Shown here in pieces: positions 28,039 through 36,357 of a stretch of DNA of 64,000 bases. The position numbers and the translations under genes were made by a program. Source of the stretch: Solirubrobacter ginsenosidimutans (GTDB lineage Bacteria; Actinomycetota; Thermoleophilia; Solirubrobacterales; Solirubrobacteraceae); NCBI RefSeq assembly GCF_027587205.1, contig NZ_JAPDOD010000023.1:62001-126000 (forward strand), written 5' to 3'. The notes beneath the pieces are model-generated. The model did no database searches and was not told the DNA's origin. It saw only the letters and a program-made list of their open reading frames with translations. Positions within the stretch are counted from its first letter, which is position 1; each line of letters starts with the position of its first letter.

Positions 28039-28472
28039 GTAGCCGCCGCGGCGCGATCGGGATGTCGCCGGAGGAGGTGGTCGCCTTCCTCGACGAGCAG
28101 CGCACGCTGACGTGCGCGACGATCGGCACCGACGCGTGGCCGCACCTGATGCCGCTGTGGTACGTCGTCCGTGACGGCGAGTGCTGGGCCTGGACCTACG
28201 CGAGGTCCCAGAAGGTCCGCAACCTCGAGCGCGAGTCCCGCTGCACGGTGCAGGTCGAGGCCGGGGTCGCGTACAACGAGCTGCGCGGCGTGATGATGAA
28301 GTGCGTCTGCGCGATCCACCGCGACCCGGAGGTCGTGGCGGGTGTGGGGACGGAGCTGGGCGCGCGCTACGGCGGTGGCGGGTACGTGGTCACGCCTGCG
28401 CAGGCGTCGAAGCGGGTGGCGCTGCAGTTCATGGCGAACGCCACCGCCTCCTGGGATCACCGCAAGCTATGA
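28035..28472 (+). CDS. Pyridoxamine 5'-phosphate oxidase-like flavin/F420-binding protein
   Basis: A 145-residue split-barrel protein of the PPOX/FDOR family. The fold is seen in 'VVAFLDEQRTLTCATIGTDA', 'PHLMPLWYVVRDGECWAWTY', 'RSQKVRNLERESRCTVQVEA' and the last helix. Members bind FMN, F420, heme or biliverdin; actinobacterial ones with this pattern are often F420-dependent reductases, but the cofactor is not decided by sequence alone. It overlaps pafBC by four bases, so damage control of both is possible. It is convergent with the GntR gene. Confidence 0.85.
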   Translation: MSSRRGAIGMSPEEVVAFLDEQRTLTCATIGTDAWPHLMPLWYVVRDGECWAWTYARSQKVRNLERESRCTVQVEAGVAYNELRGVMMKCVCAIHRDPEVVAGVGTELGARYGGGGYVVTPAQASKRVALQFMANATASWDHRKL

Positions 28473-29105
28473 GCCTCTGAGCGTCGCGAGCGCGCCGTCC
28501 AAGTGGCGGCGCAGGAGCGTGAACGCGTCGTCGGTCTCACCCTCGGCGAGCGCTGCGGCGAGCGCGCGGTGCTCGTCGACGATCCGCGCCTTGCGCTCGG
28601 GCGTGGCGGTGGTCACCCGGGCCATCCGGCGCTGGCGGTCGCGCAGCGTGTCGTAGAGCGCGAGCAGGATCGTGTTGCCGGTCCCGGCGACGAGCAGGTG
28701 GTGGAACGCGCGGTCGGCGTCGACGAGCTCCGCGCCCTCGAGCTGCTCGTGCGTCGCCGCGGCGGCGACGAGCTCGGCGCCCAGCTCCTTGCTCGCCCGC
28801 TCGATCGCATGACGCTCGATCACCCACCGCGTCTCGATGACCTCCGCGGCCTCCTGCGCCGAGACGGGCACCACGATCGCCCCGCGCTTGGGGTAGAGCT
28901 TCAAATAGCCCTCGCCCTCGAGCTGCACGAACGCCGCCCGCACCGGCGTCCGGCTCATCCCGAGCTCCTCGGCGACCTCGACCTCGGACACCAGCGCGGT
29001 GCCCTGCAGCGTCCCGTCGAGGATCCGCTCCTTCACGTGCAGATACGCCCGCCGGCTCGCGCTCACCTTCGGCGCCTGGAACGGGCCGTAGTCCAGATAG
29101 GCCAT
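28467..29105 (-). CDS. GntR-family regulator (FadR/FCD type)
   Basis: A 212-residue regulator. The N-terminal winged helix (15-80) has 'RAYLHVKERILDGTLQGTAL' and 'EVAEELGMSRTPVRAAFVQL'. The FCD effector domain (90-205) has 'ETRWVIERHAIERASKEL', 'DRAFHHLLVAGTGNTILLAL' and 'EHRALAAALAEGETDDAF', whose His/Asp residues usually bind a metal and a carboxylate ligand. It is divergent from an MFS transporter 136 bp away, so it probably controls that gene. Two direct copies of ATGCACACA lie at its start. The ATG at 29105 is chosen; the open frame further up crosses the palindromic repeats. Confidence 0.9.
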   Translation of the reverse strand: MAYLDYGPFQAPKVSASRRAYLHVKERILDGTLQGTALVSEVEVAEELGMSRTPVRAAFVQLEGEGYLKLYPKRGAIVVPVSAQEAAEVIETRWVIERHAIERASKELGAELVAAAATHEQLEGAELVDADRAFHHLLVAGTGNTILLALYDTLRDRQRRMARVTTATPERKARIVDEHRALAAALAEGETDDAFTLLRRHLDGALATLRGS

Positions 29106-29127
29106 GCACACATCATGCACACAACGC

Positions 29128-29195
29128 GTACACCGGGGTCTGACCCCTGTGTACGACTTGTATACCGCGCGGATACCGGGGTCTGACCCCGGTAT
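29128..29195. repeat. Two palindromes with a GGGGTCTGACCCC core
   Basis: Copy A (29128-29154) is GTACAC-c-GGGGTC-T-GACCCC-t-GTGTAC. Copy B (29173-29195) is a 23-bp palindrome, ATACCGGGGTC-T-GACCCCGGTAT. Both contain the 13-bp core also found twice at 11626-11693. They lie between the divergent GntR and MFS genes, so they may be a dispersed repeat taken over as operators, or transcription barriers. Confidence 0.8.
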
Positions 29196-29241
29196 GCGGG
29201 TGGGATACTTCATGCATACATGTTGGATACAGTGTGTGTGG

Positions 29242-30432
29242 ATGACGGCGGCATGGCGAATGTGGGCGCTGGCGGCGGCCTTCTATCTGGTGGCGATCTT
29301 CCATCGGATGAGCTTGGGCGTGGCGTCGCTGGACGCGAGTGAGCGGTTCGGGGTGTCGACGAGCGCGATCGCGCTGCTGTCGACGGTGCAGCTGGGCGTG
29401 TATCTGGCGATGCAGGTGCCCGCGGGGGTGATGGCGGATCGGCTCGGGCCGCGGCGGTCGCTCACGCTCGGGCTGCTGGCGATGGGGGTGGGTGAGCTGC
29501 TGTTCGCGTTCAGCCCCGCGCTCGGGCCCGCGATCGTGGGGCGGGCGCTGGTCGGGGCGGGCGACGCCTGCATGTTCCTCAACGTCCTGCGCGTGGCGGC
29601 GTTCTGGCTGCCGCCCCGTCGCTATGCGCTCGCGGCCGCGCTGACCGCGGCGATGGGCGCGTTCGGCCAGTTGCTGAGCACGGCGCCGCTCAGTGCGGCG
29701 CTGTCCGACGTGGGCTGGACGCCGACGTTCGCCGCCAGCGGCGTGCTCACCGCGCTGCTGGCGATCCTCGCCGTCAACCGGCTGCAGGATCGGCCGGACG
29801 GCGTCGCCGCGCCTGCGCACGCCGCGCTCGGGCCGACGCTCCGCCGCGCCTGGCGGGCGCCGCAGACGCGCCACGGCCAGTGGGTGCACTTCGCGCTGAT
29901 GGCGCCCTTCGTGACGCTGACCGGGTTGTGGGCGTTTCCGTACTTGGTGCAGGACCAAGGCCTCGGCCGCGGGACCGCGGCGGCGCTCCTGGCCGCGGCG
30001 GTGCTCGCCTTCGGCCTCTCCGCGCCGGCGCTCGGGGCGCTCGGCGGCCGTCATCCCGATCGGCGCGGTGTATTGACCAGCGGTGCGGCGGCCGCGATCG
30101 CCGCCGGGCTCGCGATCCTGCTGGCCTGGCCGGGCGGCCACCCGCCGCTCCCGGTGCTGACGGCGGTGCTGTGCGTGAGCGGGTTCGGCGGCGCGGCGTC
30201 GATGCTCGCCTTCGACCTCGCCCGCGAGGGCAGCCCGACCGCAGGCGGAAGCGTCTCGGGGATGGTGAACCTCGGCGGGTTCGGCGCCGCGATCGTCGCG
30301 CAGTCGGCGATCGGCCTGCTGGTCTCGATCCACCTCGACTACCGGATCGCGTTGCTGCCGCTGCTGGCGCTGGCGATGTGGGGCGCGGTGCAGGTGACAC
30401 GCCACGCCGACCGTGGCGTGGCGGTGGCTTAG
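29242..30432 (+). CDS. MFS transporter
   Basis: A 396-residue transporter with about twelve membrane helices. It starts 'MTAAWRMWALAAAFYLVAIF' and has the MFS signature 'GVMADRLGPRRSLTLGLLAM' near 60-80, then 'GRALVGAGDACMFLNVLRVA'. It looks most like the NNP/CynX or hexuronate-type MFS group. The likely substrate is a small organic anion, because the divergent regulator has a FadR/FCD ligand domain; this is inference. I use the ATG at 29242, because upstream frames run through the palindromic repeats. The gene ends at the 513-bp inverted-repeat element. Confidence 0.88.
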   Translation: MTAAWRMWALAAAFYLVAIFHRMSLGVASLDASERFGVSTSAIALLSTVQLGVYLAMQVPAGVMADRLGPRRSLTLGLLAMGVGELLFAFSPALGPAIVGRALVGAGDACMFLNVLRVAAFWLPPRRYALAAALTAAMGAFGQLLSTAPLSAALSDVGWTPTFAASGVLTALLAILAVNRLQDRPDGVAAPAHAALGPTLRRAWRAPQTRHGQWVHFALMAPFVTLTGLWAFPYLVQDQGLGRGTAAALLAAAVLAFGLSAPALGALGGRHPDRRGVLTSGAAAAIAAGLAILLAWPGGHPPLPVLTAVLCVSGFGGAASMLAFDLAREGSPTAGGSVSGMVNLGGFGAAIVAQSAIGLLVSIHLDYRIALLPLLALAMWGAVQVTRHADRGVAVA

Positions 30433-30440
30433 AGGGGCCG

Positions 30441-30953
30441 TAGGGACGAACGTCAACTGCGCCGGGTGGGGAGGGGGGAGTGGCGCACCCTCCGGGTCTG
30501 ACTCGCCGCCGTCCGCCGCTCGGCTCGGCTCTGTCGCCCCCGAATTGCGGTGGTGGGATACCGACAGTTACGGGCGTGGGCTGGCCAGTGTGTCCCGCAC
30601 TCGCAGTTGTCCCGGCAGCCGTGGTTGACCGTGCGCGTTTGAGGGCCGGATCGCGAGTTTCGATCAGGTTCGCACTGGTCGAGTTGGCGCGCTGGCGGGG
30701 GTGAGGAACAAATGAGTCCTCACAGGACGCATTTGTTCGTCACCCCCCACGCGCATGACTTCGTTGCTCGCCGAAACCGATCACCGCAAGGCCCGGCGCG
30801 GACCGGGGTGTCAGCACCACGCCCGTAACTGTCGGTATCCCAGCACGGCACTTCGACCCCAACAGAGCCGCGCACCGAGGCGGTCCACGACAGTCGGACC
30901 CGGAGGGTGCGCCGCTCCCCCTCCCCACCCGGCGCAGTTGACTTTCGTCCCTA
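30441..30953. repeat. 513-bp foldback element (large inverted repeat) between convergent genes
   Basis: No gene lies in the 540 bp between the convergent MFS and YhaM-like stops. The ends are inverted copies: 30441-30505 and 30890-30953 match over about 60 bp (TAGGGACGAA.GTCAACTGCG, then CCGGGTGGGG and GGCGCACCCTCCGGGTC). A second matching block follows at the same offset in each arm (GGGATACCGACAGTTACGGG, 30557-30576 and 30821-30840). At the centre is a long hairpin (30697-30748). The blocks between are diverged but of nearly equal length, so the two arms look like one module duplicated in inverse orientation. No transposase is present. Confidence 0.8.
30697..30748. terminator. Central hairpin of the foldback, possible bidirectional terminator
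   Basis: GGGGGTGAGGAACAAATGAG plus TCCT on the left and the matching complement on the right pair over 24 bp with two mismatches around a CAC loop. The position between two convergent genes fits bidirectional termination. Confidence 0.5.
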
Positions 30954-30972
30954 GTCGCGGTTGGCGCGCTCT

Positions 30973-31872
30973 CTAGGCCGCAGCGCGGGCCGCGCCGAAC
31001 CAGGCGCCGCCGCCGAGGACGCGATCCCAGCCCGACCAGTTGGAGCCGTCGGGCAGCTCCTTCTCCAACCGGTCGAACGAGCCGAGGCGCCCGCCGAGGT
31101 TGTCGATCATGTGCACGAGGGTCGCCTCGCGCGTGCAGGGCACGACGGGCGAGCCGTGCTCGAGCTGGCCGTGGTGGCTCAGGATGATGTGCAGCACCGC
31201 GACGGCGAGCGACGGCGGGAAGCCGGGAAGGTCTTCGATCAGGCGCCGGACGCGGTAGTAGCCGAGCGGGATCTCGCCCTGGAGCTTGCCGAGGTCGGTC
31301 AGGTCGATCGCGAGTGGGTCGGCCGTGTAGGCGTCGAGCTTGCCGATGTCGTGCAGGAGCGCGCCCGTCACCGCCACGTCGCGGTCGACGCCGCCGAACG
31401 TCGCGCTGATAGCGGAGACCGACTGCGCCACGGTCAAGGAATGCTCGAGCAGGCCGTGCCGGTAGGCCTGGTGGTAGCGCTTCGCGGCGGGCGCTTCGCG
31501 GAACAGCTCCCAGGTCTCCGTGCCGGCGCCGAAGATCCGGTCCAGCAGCGCGCGCAGGTGCCCGCACTGGACGGTCGCGATCAGCTCGCGCAGGTCGGCC
31601 TCCATGCGCTCGACCGGGATGCGCGGACCGTCGAGGAGGTCCTCGAGCGCGTACTCGTCGGGCTCGGCGACGCGCAGGTCGTGCACCGCAAGGCGGTTGC
31701 GCGGCTCGACGCGGCCGGCGACCCGCACGCACAGCCCCGGCGCGACGTCCTCACGCGGCGGCGCCTCCAAAGTGCCCGTTCGATCCCCGAGGACGAGCTT
31801 GCGCGGCTCGGCCGCCCGGACCATCAGAACCTGGTCGATCTCCTGGCCCACGTTCAGTTCGCGAACACGCAC
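30973..31872 (-). CDS. YhaM-like 3'-5' exoribonuclease (OB fold plus HD domain)
   Basis: A 299-residue protein with the YhaM/Cbf1 layout. An N-terminal OB-like barrel (1-90: 'VRVRELNVGQEIDQVLMVRA', 'LVLGDRTGTLEA', 'LCVRVAGRVEP') precedes an HD phosphohydrolase domain (130-270: 'HQAYRHGLLEHSLTVAQSVS', 'GALLHDIGKLDAY' as the HD pair, 'ILSHHGQLEHGSP', 'MIDNLGG'). B. subtilis YhaM is a metal-dependent 3'-5' nuclease on RNA and DNA. The start is GTG at 31872, with TAGGGT (31886-31881) ending 8 nt upstream, so the mRNA may be leaderless. It is divergent from the SDR gene. Confidence 0.87.
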   Translation of the reverse strand: MRVRELNVGQEIDQVLMVRAAEPRKLVLGDRTGTLEAPPREDVAPGLCVRVAGRVEPRNRLAVHDLRVAEPDEYALEDLLDGPRIPVERMEADLRELIATVQCGHLRALLDRIFGAGTETWELFREAPAAKRYHQAYRHGLLEHSLTVAQSVSAISATFGGVDRDVAVTGALLHDIGKLDAYTADPLAIDLTDLGKLQGEIPLGYYRVRRLIEDLPGFPPSLAVAVLHIILSHHGQLEHGSPVVPCTREATLVHMIDNLGGRLGSFDRLEKELPDGSNWSGWDRVLGGGAWFGAARAAA

Positions 31873-31905
31873 GGTGGCAAACCCTAGGCACGGGCTCGGA
31901 CGAAC

Positions 31906-31911
31906 TACGAT
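31906..31911 (+). promoter_or_regulatory. -10 element of a leaderless SDR mRNA
   Basis: TACGAT ends 7 nt before the SDR ATG, and no ribosome site is present. This is the leaderless geometry seen at several genes in this window. Confidence 0.55.
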
Positions 31912-31918
31912 CGCGTTC

Positions 31919-32584
31919 ATGCCCGACCGCACCGCACTCGTAACCGGCGGCGCCGGAGGCCTCGGCCGCTCCGTCGTCGACGCGCTGCTCGCCCACGGCT
32001 GGCGGGTCGTGGTGCCGGTCGAGCGAACCGGGGAACTGGATCGCGACGGCCTGACGACCATCACCGCCGACCTTACGAACCCGGACGACGTCGCGCGCAC
32101 GGTCCGTGCCGCGACGGACGGCGCGCCGCTGAAGGCGCTCGTGAACCTGGTCGGCGGGTTCGCCGCCGACCAGCCGGTGGCCGACACGCCGCTGGCCGAG
32201 TTCGAGCTGTTGTTCACGCGCAACCTGCGCCCCACGTACCTGATGACCCAGGCCGTGCTGCCCCACCTGAAGAGCACCGGCGGCGGCTCGATCGTCTGCA
32301 CCGGCGCCGCGGCGGCGCTGCAGCCGTTCGCCGGCGCCGCGGGCTACACGGCGGCCAAGGCGGCGGTGATCGCGTTCGCCAAGGCGGTGGCGGAGGAGGG
32401 ACGGCCGGATGGCGTGCGCTGCAACGTGATCCTCCCGTCGCTGATCGACACGCCCACCAACCGCGAGATGATGCCCGAGAGCGAGTGGCACAAGCTCGTG
32501 CCGCCGGAGCGGATCGCGTCCGTCATCGCGTTCCTGTGCGGCGACGGCTCCGCCGCGCTCAACGGCGCGGCACTCCCCGTCTAA
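31919..32584 (+). CDS. Short-chain dehydrogenase/reductase
   Basis: A 221-residue classical SDR. The Rossmann motif 'ALVTGGAGGLGRSVVDAL' (6-23) has the TGxxxGxG pattern, 'DLTNPDD' the adenine-binding Asp, 'ALVNLVGGFAAD' replaces the usual NNAG, Ser sits in 'GGGSIVCTGAAAA' and the catalytic YxxxK is 'YTAAKAA' near 143. It ends 'DGSAALNGAALPV', the common SDR close. It is somewhat short (usual 245-255). The substrate is unknown. Its stop overlaps that of the convergent EcsC gene. Confidence 0.9.
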   Translation: MPDRTALVTGGAGGLGRSVVDALLAHGWRVVVPVERTGELDRDGLTTITADLTNPDDVARTVRAATDGAPLKALVNLVGGFAADQPVADTPLAEFELLFTRNLRPTYLMTQAVLPHLKSTGGGSIVCTGAAAALQPFAGAAGYTAAKAAVIAFAKAVAEEGRPDGVRCNVILPSLIDTPTNREMMPESEWHKLVPPERIASVIAFLCGDGSAALNGAALPV

Positions 32585-33225
32585 CCGCCGTAGAACTTGA
32601 TCGCGCGCTTGGCGAGCGCGTTCGTATCGCGCCGGTTGGCGACCGAGTTGAACGCGATCGCGAAGCCCGGGATCAGCCGCCCCGCGAGCTTCTTGCCCGA
32701 CGACTTGCCGACCATCTTGGCCAGCTTGAGGGTGATCGCCTCGTCGCGCGTCAGCCTCCCGCCCACCCACGACTCGGCGACGGTCACGCCCATCCCGTCC
32801 AGCGCGGCCCGCGCCTCGCCGGGGGAGTCGTAGAGCCCGTTCAGCACGAGCAGCTCGGCCGGCCGCATCCGGTCGAGCGGGTCGAAGCCGAACGCCGCGG
32901 CGACGAAGAACACGAGCCGCGACTGGATCCACGCGAGACCCACGAGATCCGGCACGACGGTGATGAATCCCCCGACGCCGGTCGCGGCGCCTTCGACGCT
33001 CGCCAGGTTGACATGACGCCGACGCGCCATCTGCGCGAGCGTCTGGGGATCGGCCTTGTACAACCGGCGGCGGCGATCGGCCCAGACCAGGGCGGCCGGA
33101 CCGTGATACTCGGCGGCGGCCAGGGCCACATGTTCGGGTGCGCGGAGCGGGTCCGTGCGCAGGCGGTCCCAGAGATTTGCGGGGGGCTTGTCGGCCGGCT
33201 CCTCGACCTCTGCCCACTCGCTCAC
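32581..33225 (-). CDS. EcsC-family protein
   Basis: A 214-residue protein matching the EcsC family. The central hydrophobic 'GAATGVGGFITVVPDLVGLA' near 90-110 and 'IQSRLVFFVAAAFGFDPLD' are the family core, followed by 'KLAKMVGKSSGKKLAGRLIP' and a closing 'NSVANRRDTNALAKRAIKFY'. EcsC is linked to the EcsAB transporter in Bacillus, but free-standing actinobacterial members have no known job. It is probably a peripheral membrane protein. The start is the GTG at 33225; the longer open frame lies antisense to the hydrolase. Confidence 0.82.
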   Translation of the reverse strand: MSEWAEVEEPADKPPANLWDRLRTDPLRAPEHVALAAAEYHGPAALVWADRRRRLYKADPQTLAQMARRRHVNLASVEGAATGVGGFITVVPDLVGLAWIQSRLVFFVAAAFGFDPLDRMRPAELLVLNGLYDSPGEARAALDGMGVTVAESWVGGRLTRDEAITLKLAKMVGKSSGKKLAGRLIPGFAIAFNSVANRRDTNALAKRAIKFYGG

Positions 33226-33272
33226 TTGTCCAACATAGTTGACCCCGTGTCCAGACCGGCCGATGAAGGGGT

Positions 33273-34127
33273 ATGTCTTGGGATATGACGTCCGTCGTCG
33301 AGCACCGGATCGAAATCGCAGGACACGCCACGCGCGCCCTCGAGGTCGATGGCGGCGGCCCCGGCATCGTGCTGCTGCACGGCTGGGGCGATTCGGCCGA
33401 CACGTGGCGTCCCCTGCTGGCGCAACTCGGCGCGCGCGGCCGGCGCGCGATCGCCGTCGACCTGCCGGGCTTCGGCGAGGCCACCCGCCTGCATGACGGC
33501 GCCGTTCTGCCCCAGCTGGACGCGTTCGCCCTCGATCTCGTCGAGAGCTGGGCCGACAAGGAGCCGGTGGTCGTGGCGGGGACGAGCCTCGGCGGCTGCA
33601 TCGCCCTCCGCCTGGCCGAGCATCCCGGCAACGTGCGGCTCGTCGGCGTCGTCCCAGTCTCACCCGACGGGCTCGAGCTTCCCTCGTGGTTCGATCCGAT
33701 CGAGGAGGACCCGATCGTCCGCAAACTGCTGTCGATCCCGGTCCCGGTCCCAGGGATCCTGGTGCGGCGCGCGCGGTCGAGCGCGTACCGGCAGCTCTCC
33801 TACAACCACCCGAGCGACACCCAGCGCCACGTCGTCGACGCCTTCAGCCGTGACGGGGAGACGCGCGCGGACCTCGCGATGCTGCTGGGCTCCGGACGGC
33901 GGCTGGCCCCCGAGCTGTCCAACGCGCCGTTCGACCTGGTGGGCATCCGCTGCCCCGTGCTGCTCGTGTGGGGCGCGCACGACCGGACGCTGCCCCACAC
34001 GGACGCGCGCATCGCGCTGGATTCGCTGCCCACGACCCACGTCGAGCTCATCGAGGGTGCAGGCCGCCACCCACAGTTGGACGCCACGAGCAGGTTGCTC
34101 GAGTTGCTCCTCCCGTTCGGCACTTAA
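33273..34127 (+). CDS. Alpha/beta hydrolase
   Basis: A 284-residue alpha/beta hydrolase. The oxyanion 'VLLHGWGDSADTW' is near 33-45, the nucleophile elbow 'AGTSLGGCIAL' near 102-112 (Ser in GTSLGG), the acid in 'LLVWGAHDRTLP' near 235, and the catalytic His in 'GAGRHPQLD' near 264. No signal peptide. The substrate is unknown; similar proteins include esterases and C-C hydrolases. The second ATG (33285) is equally possible as start, since an AGGGG box sits too close to the first. Confidence 0.9.
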   Translation: MSWDMTSVVEHRIEIAGHATRALEVDGGGPGIVLLHGWGDSADTWRPLLAQLGARGRRAIAVDLPGFGEATRLHDGAVLPQLDAFALDLVESWADKEPVVVAGTSLGGCIALRLAEHPGNVRLVGVVPVSPDGLELPSWFDPIEEDPIVRKLLSIPVPVPGILVRRARSSAYRQLSYNHPSDTQRHVVDAFSRDGETRADLAMLLGSGRRLAPELSNAPFDLVGIRCPVLLVWGAHDRTLPHTDARIALDSLPTTHVELIEGAGRHPQLDATSRLLELLLPFGT

Positions 34128-34178
34128 CACGCAAGAACGGTTGCGACGTCAAGCGTCGTAGCTACGCTCTTGCGCATC

Positions 34179-35162
34179 ATGCGCCGGACCGTTCTCGCTG
34201 CCTTTGCCCTGTTCGCCCTGCTGGTTCCGTCGGCCAACGCCGCAGAACCGCGCATCGCCGCGGGCGTCACGGCCGCCGGCACGGATGTCTCCGGACTGAC
34301 GCTCGCCGAGGCCGCGGGCAAGCTCTACAACACCTTCGGGTTCTCGGTCGGGCGCCCGTTGTCGACCCACGCCGCGGGCCACAAGTACGCGGTCAACCCG
34401 AGCGATCTCGGCTTCGTCTATGACGTCAACAAGACGGCGCGGCGGGCGTACAACGCCGGCCTGAAGCCGCACACGCAGCCGGTCGACGTGCCGCTGTTCG
34501 TCACCTACGACGCCGCGAAGGTCACCGCGTACGCGACCAAGGTCGCCGCCGACCTCAAGCGCGACCCGCGTGACGCGCGGGTGGACATCAAGCTGAAGTC
34601 GATCGGCAAGGTCGCCTCCAAGGACGGCCGCGCGATCGACGCCACGGCGCTCGCCACGAGCGTCGGCGCCGCGCTCAGCGACCCGGCCAAGGACCGCATC
34701 CTCAAGCCCAAGGTCAAGGTCGTGCGCCCCAAGGTGACAACCGCGGGCCTGTCGAAGGCCTACGGGACGATCATCACGATCGACCGCGGCAACTTCAAGC
34801 TGCGCCTGTTCAAGAACCTCAAGGTCTCCAAGACGTACGGCGTGGCGGTCGGCATGCCCGCCTACCCGACGCCCACGGGCCGCTTCAACATCGCCAACAA
34901 GGCGGTCAACCCGGCCTGGACGGCACCGAACTCTCCGTGGGCGGGCGCCTACGCGAACGAGACGGTCGAGGGCGGCTCGGCGGAGAACCCGCTCAAGGCG
35001 CGCTGGATGGGCATCGTCAACGGCGTGGGGATCCACGGCACCGGCGCTCCCGGCTCGATCGGCTCCCGCGCTTCGCACGGCTGCATCCGCATGACCGTGC
35101 CGGACGTCATCGACCTGTACCCCCGCGTGCCGGTCGGAACGCCTGTTCTGATCGGAAACTGA
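34179..35162 (+). CDS. L,D-transpeptidase (YkuD domain) with peptidoglycan-binding region
   Basis: A 327-residue exported enzyme. Signal peptide 'MRRTVLAAFALFALLVPSAN'. Residues 30-190 hold a PG_binding_4/VanW-linked domain ('GVTAAGTDVSGLTLAEAAGK', 'VPLFVTYDAAKVTAYATKVA'). Residues 200-325 are the YkuD catalytic domain ('IITIDRGNFKLRLFKNLKVS', 'PTPTGRFNI', and the catalytic 'GIHGTGAPGSIGSRASHGCI' with His, Ser-His-Gly-Cys). It forms 3-3 cross-links in peptidoglycan outside the membrane. The ATG at 34179 gives the cleanest signal sequence. Confidence 0.95.
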   Translation: MRRTVLAAFALFALLVPSANAAEPRIAAGVTAAGTDVSGLTLAEAAGKLYNTFGFSVGRPLSTHAAGHKYAVNPSDLGFVYDVNKTARRAYNAGLKPHTQPVDVPLFVTYDAAKVTAYATKVAADLKRDPRDARVDIKLKSIGKVASKDGRAIDATALATSVGAALSDPAKDRILKPKVKVVRPKVTTAGLSKAYGTIITIDRGNFKLRLFKNLKVSKTYGVAVGMPAYPTPTGRFNIANKAVNPAWTAPNSPWAGAYANETVEGGSAENPLKARWMGIVNGVGIHGTGAPGSIGSRASHGCIRMTVPDVIDLYPRVPVGTPVLIGN

Positions 35163-35202
35163 CGCACATTCGCCCTACGGGGAGAGGTAGGGTCGCGCAA
35201 GG

Positions 35203-36357
35203 ATGCAGGTGACTCAAAGCCTTCTCGACGGCCTCGCAGAGTCCGCGCGAGAGCACGGACGACTCGGACTCGACACGGAGTTCATGCCGGAGGGGCGCTA
35301 CAAGCCCCTCCTCTGCCTGGTCCAGATCGTCGTCGGCGAGCAGGTCGAGGTACTCGACCCGATCGTGGACACCTTCGATCCGACGCCATTGGCCGAAGTG
35401 CTGGCCGACCCGGACATCGAGATCGTGCTCCACGCCGGCCGCCAGGATGTTGCGATCCTGCGACGCGAGTGGCACACGACGTTCACCAACGTCTTCGACA
35501 CGCAGGTCGCCGCGGGCTTCGCCGGGTTCTCCGCCCAGGCGGGCTACAACGGGCTGCTGCACGACGTGCTGCGCATCCGGCTGCCGAAGACCGCGAGCTT
35601 CACGCGCTGGGACGCCCGCCCGCTGACCGACGAGCAGATGTCCTACGCGCGCGGCGACGTCGAGCACCTGATGCCGCTGGCCGACAACATCCAGGAACGG
35701 CTGATCGCCCGCGGGCGGCTTGAGTGGGCGCGCGAGGAGTGCGTCGCGATCGCCGAGGCGACCGACGAGCGCGACCCGGACGAGGTCTGGCGCCGGCTGC
35801 CGCGCGTCTCCGGCCTCGACGCCCGCGAGCGCGCGGTCGCGCAGGCCCTCGCCGGCTGGCGTGAGCGCACCGCGGCCAAGGAGGACCGGCCGGTCGGCGC
35901 GATCCTCCGCGACCCGACCGTCGTCGAGCTGGCCAAGCGCCAGCCGAAGGGCCGCCGCGACCTCTCGCAGATCCGCGGGATCACCCCCGACGTCGTGCGC
36001 CGCCGCGGCGACGACGTGATGGAGGCGATCGAGCGCGGCCTGCACGCCGAGCCGATCAAGCTCGAGGAGGGCGACCGCTCCGCGACCGAGGCCGTCGACG
36101 GCCCCACCATCGCGCTGGCCGAGTCGCTCGTCCGCTCACGCGCGCAGGCGGCCGGGCTCGCCTACGAGCTGATCGCCGCGCGCGCCGATCTCTCCCCGGT
36201 GGTCGTCGCCGCCCGCCGCGGCCAGCCGGAGCCGGACGTCCGCACACTGCAGGGCTGGCGGCGCGAGCTCGTCGGCGCGGAGCTGCTCGAGCTGCTGGCC
36301 GGCCGGCGCACGCTCGGCGTGGGCGAGGGCGGCCGCGTCGAGGTCAGCGAGGCCTGA
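35203..36357 (+). CDS. rnd: Ribonuclease D
   Basis: A 384-residue DEDDy exonuclease with two HRDC domains, as in RNase D. Exo I is 'RLGLDTEFMPE' (20-30, Asp and Glu), exo II 'IVLHAGRQDVAIL' near 75 and 'NVFDTQVAAGF', exo III 'MSYARGDVEHL' near 146 (Tyr-x3-Asp). HRDC 1 spans about 205-290 and HRDC 2 about 300-375. It trims the 3' ends of tRNA precursors and other structured RNAs. GGGGAGAGG and a TAGGGT hexamer precede the ATG. The last 14 bp overlap the convergent TetR gene. Confidence 0.94.
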   Translation: MQVTQSLLDGLAESAREHGRLGLDTEFMPEGRYKPLLCLVQIVVGEQVEVLDPIVDTFDPTPLAEVLADPDIEIVLHAGRQDVAILRREWHTTFTNVFDTQVAAGFAGFSAQAGYNGLLHDVLRIRLPKTASFTRWDARPLTDEQMSYARGDVEHLMPLADNIQERLIARGRLEWAREECVAIAEATDERDPDEVWRRLPRVSGLDARERAVAQALAGWRERTAAKEDRPVGAILRDPTVVELAKRQPKGRRDLSQIRGITPDVVRRRGDDVMEAIERGLHAEPIKLEEGDRSATEAVDGPTIALAESLVRSRAQAAGLAYELIAARADLSPVVVAARRGQPEPDVRTLQGWRRELVGAELLELLAGRRTLGVGEGGRVEVSEA

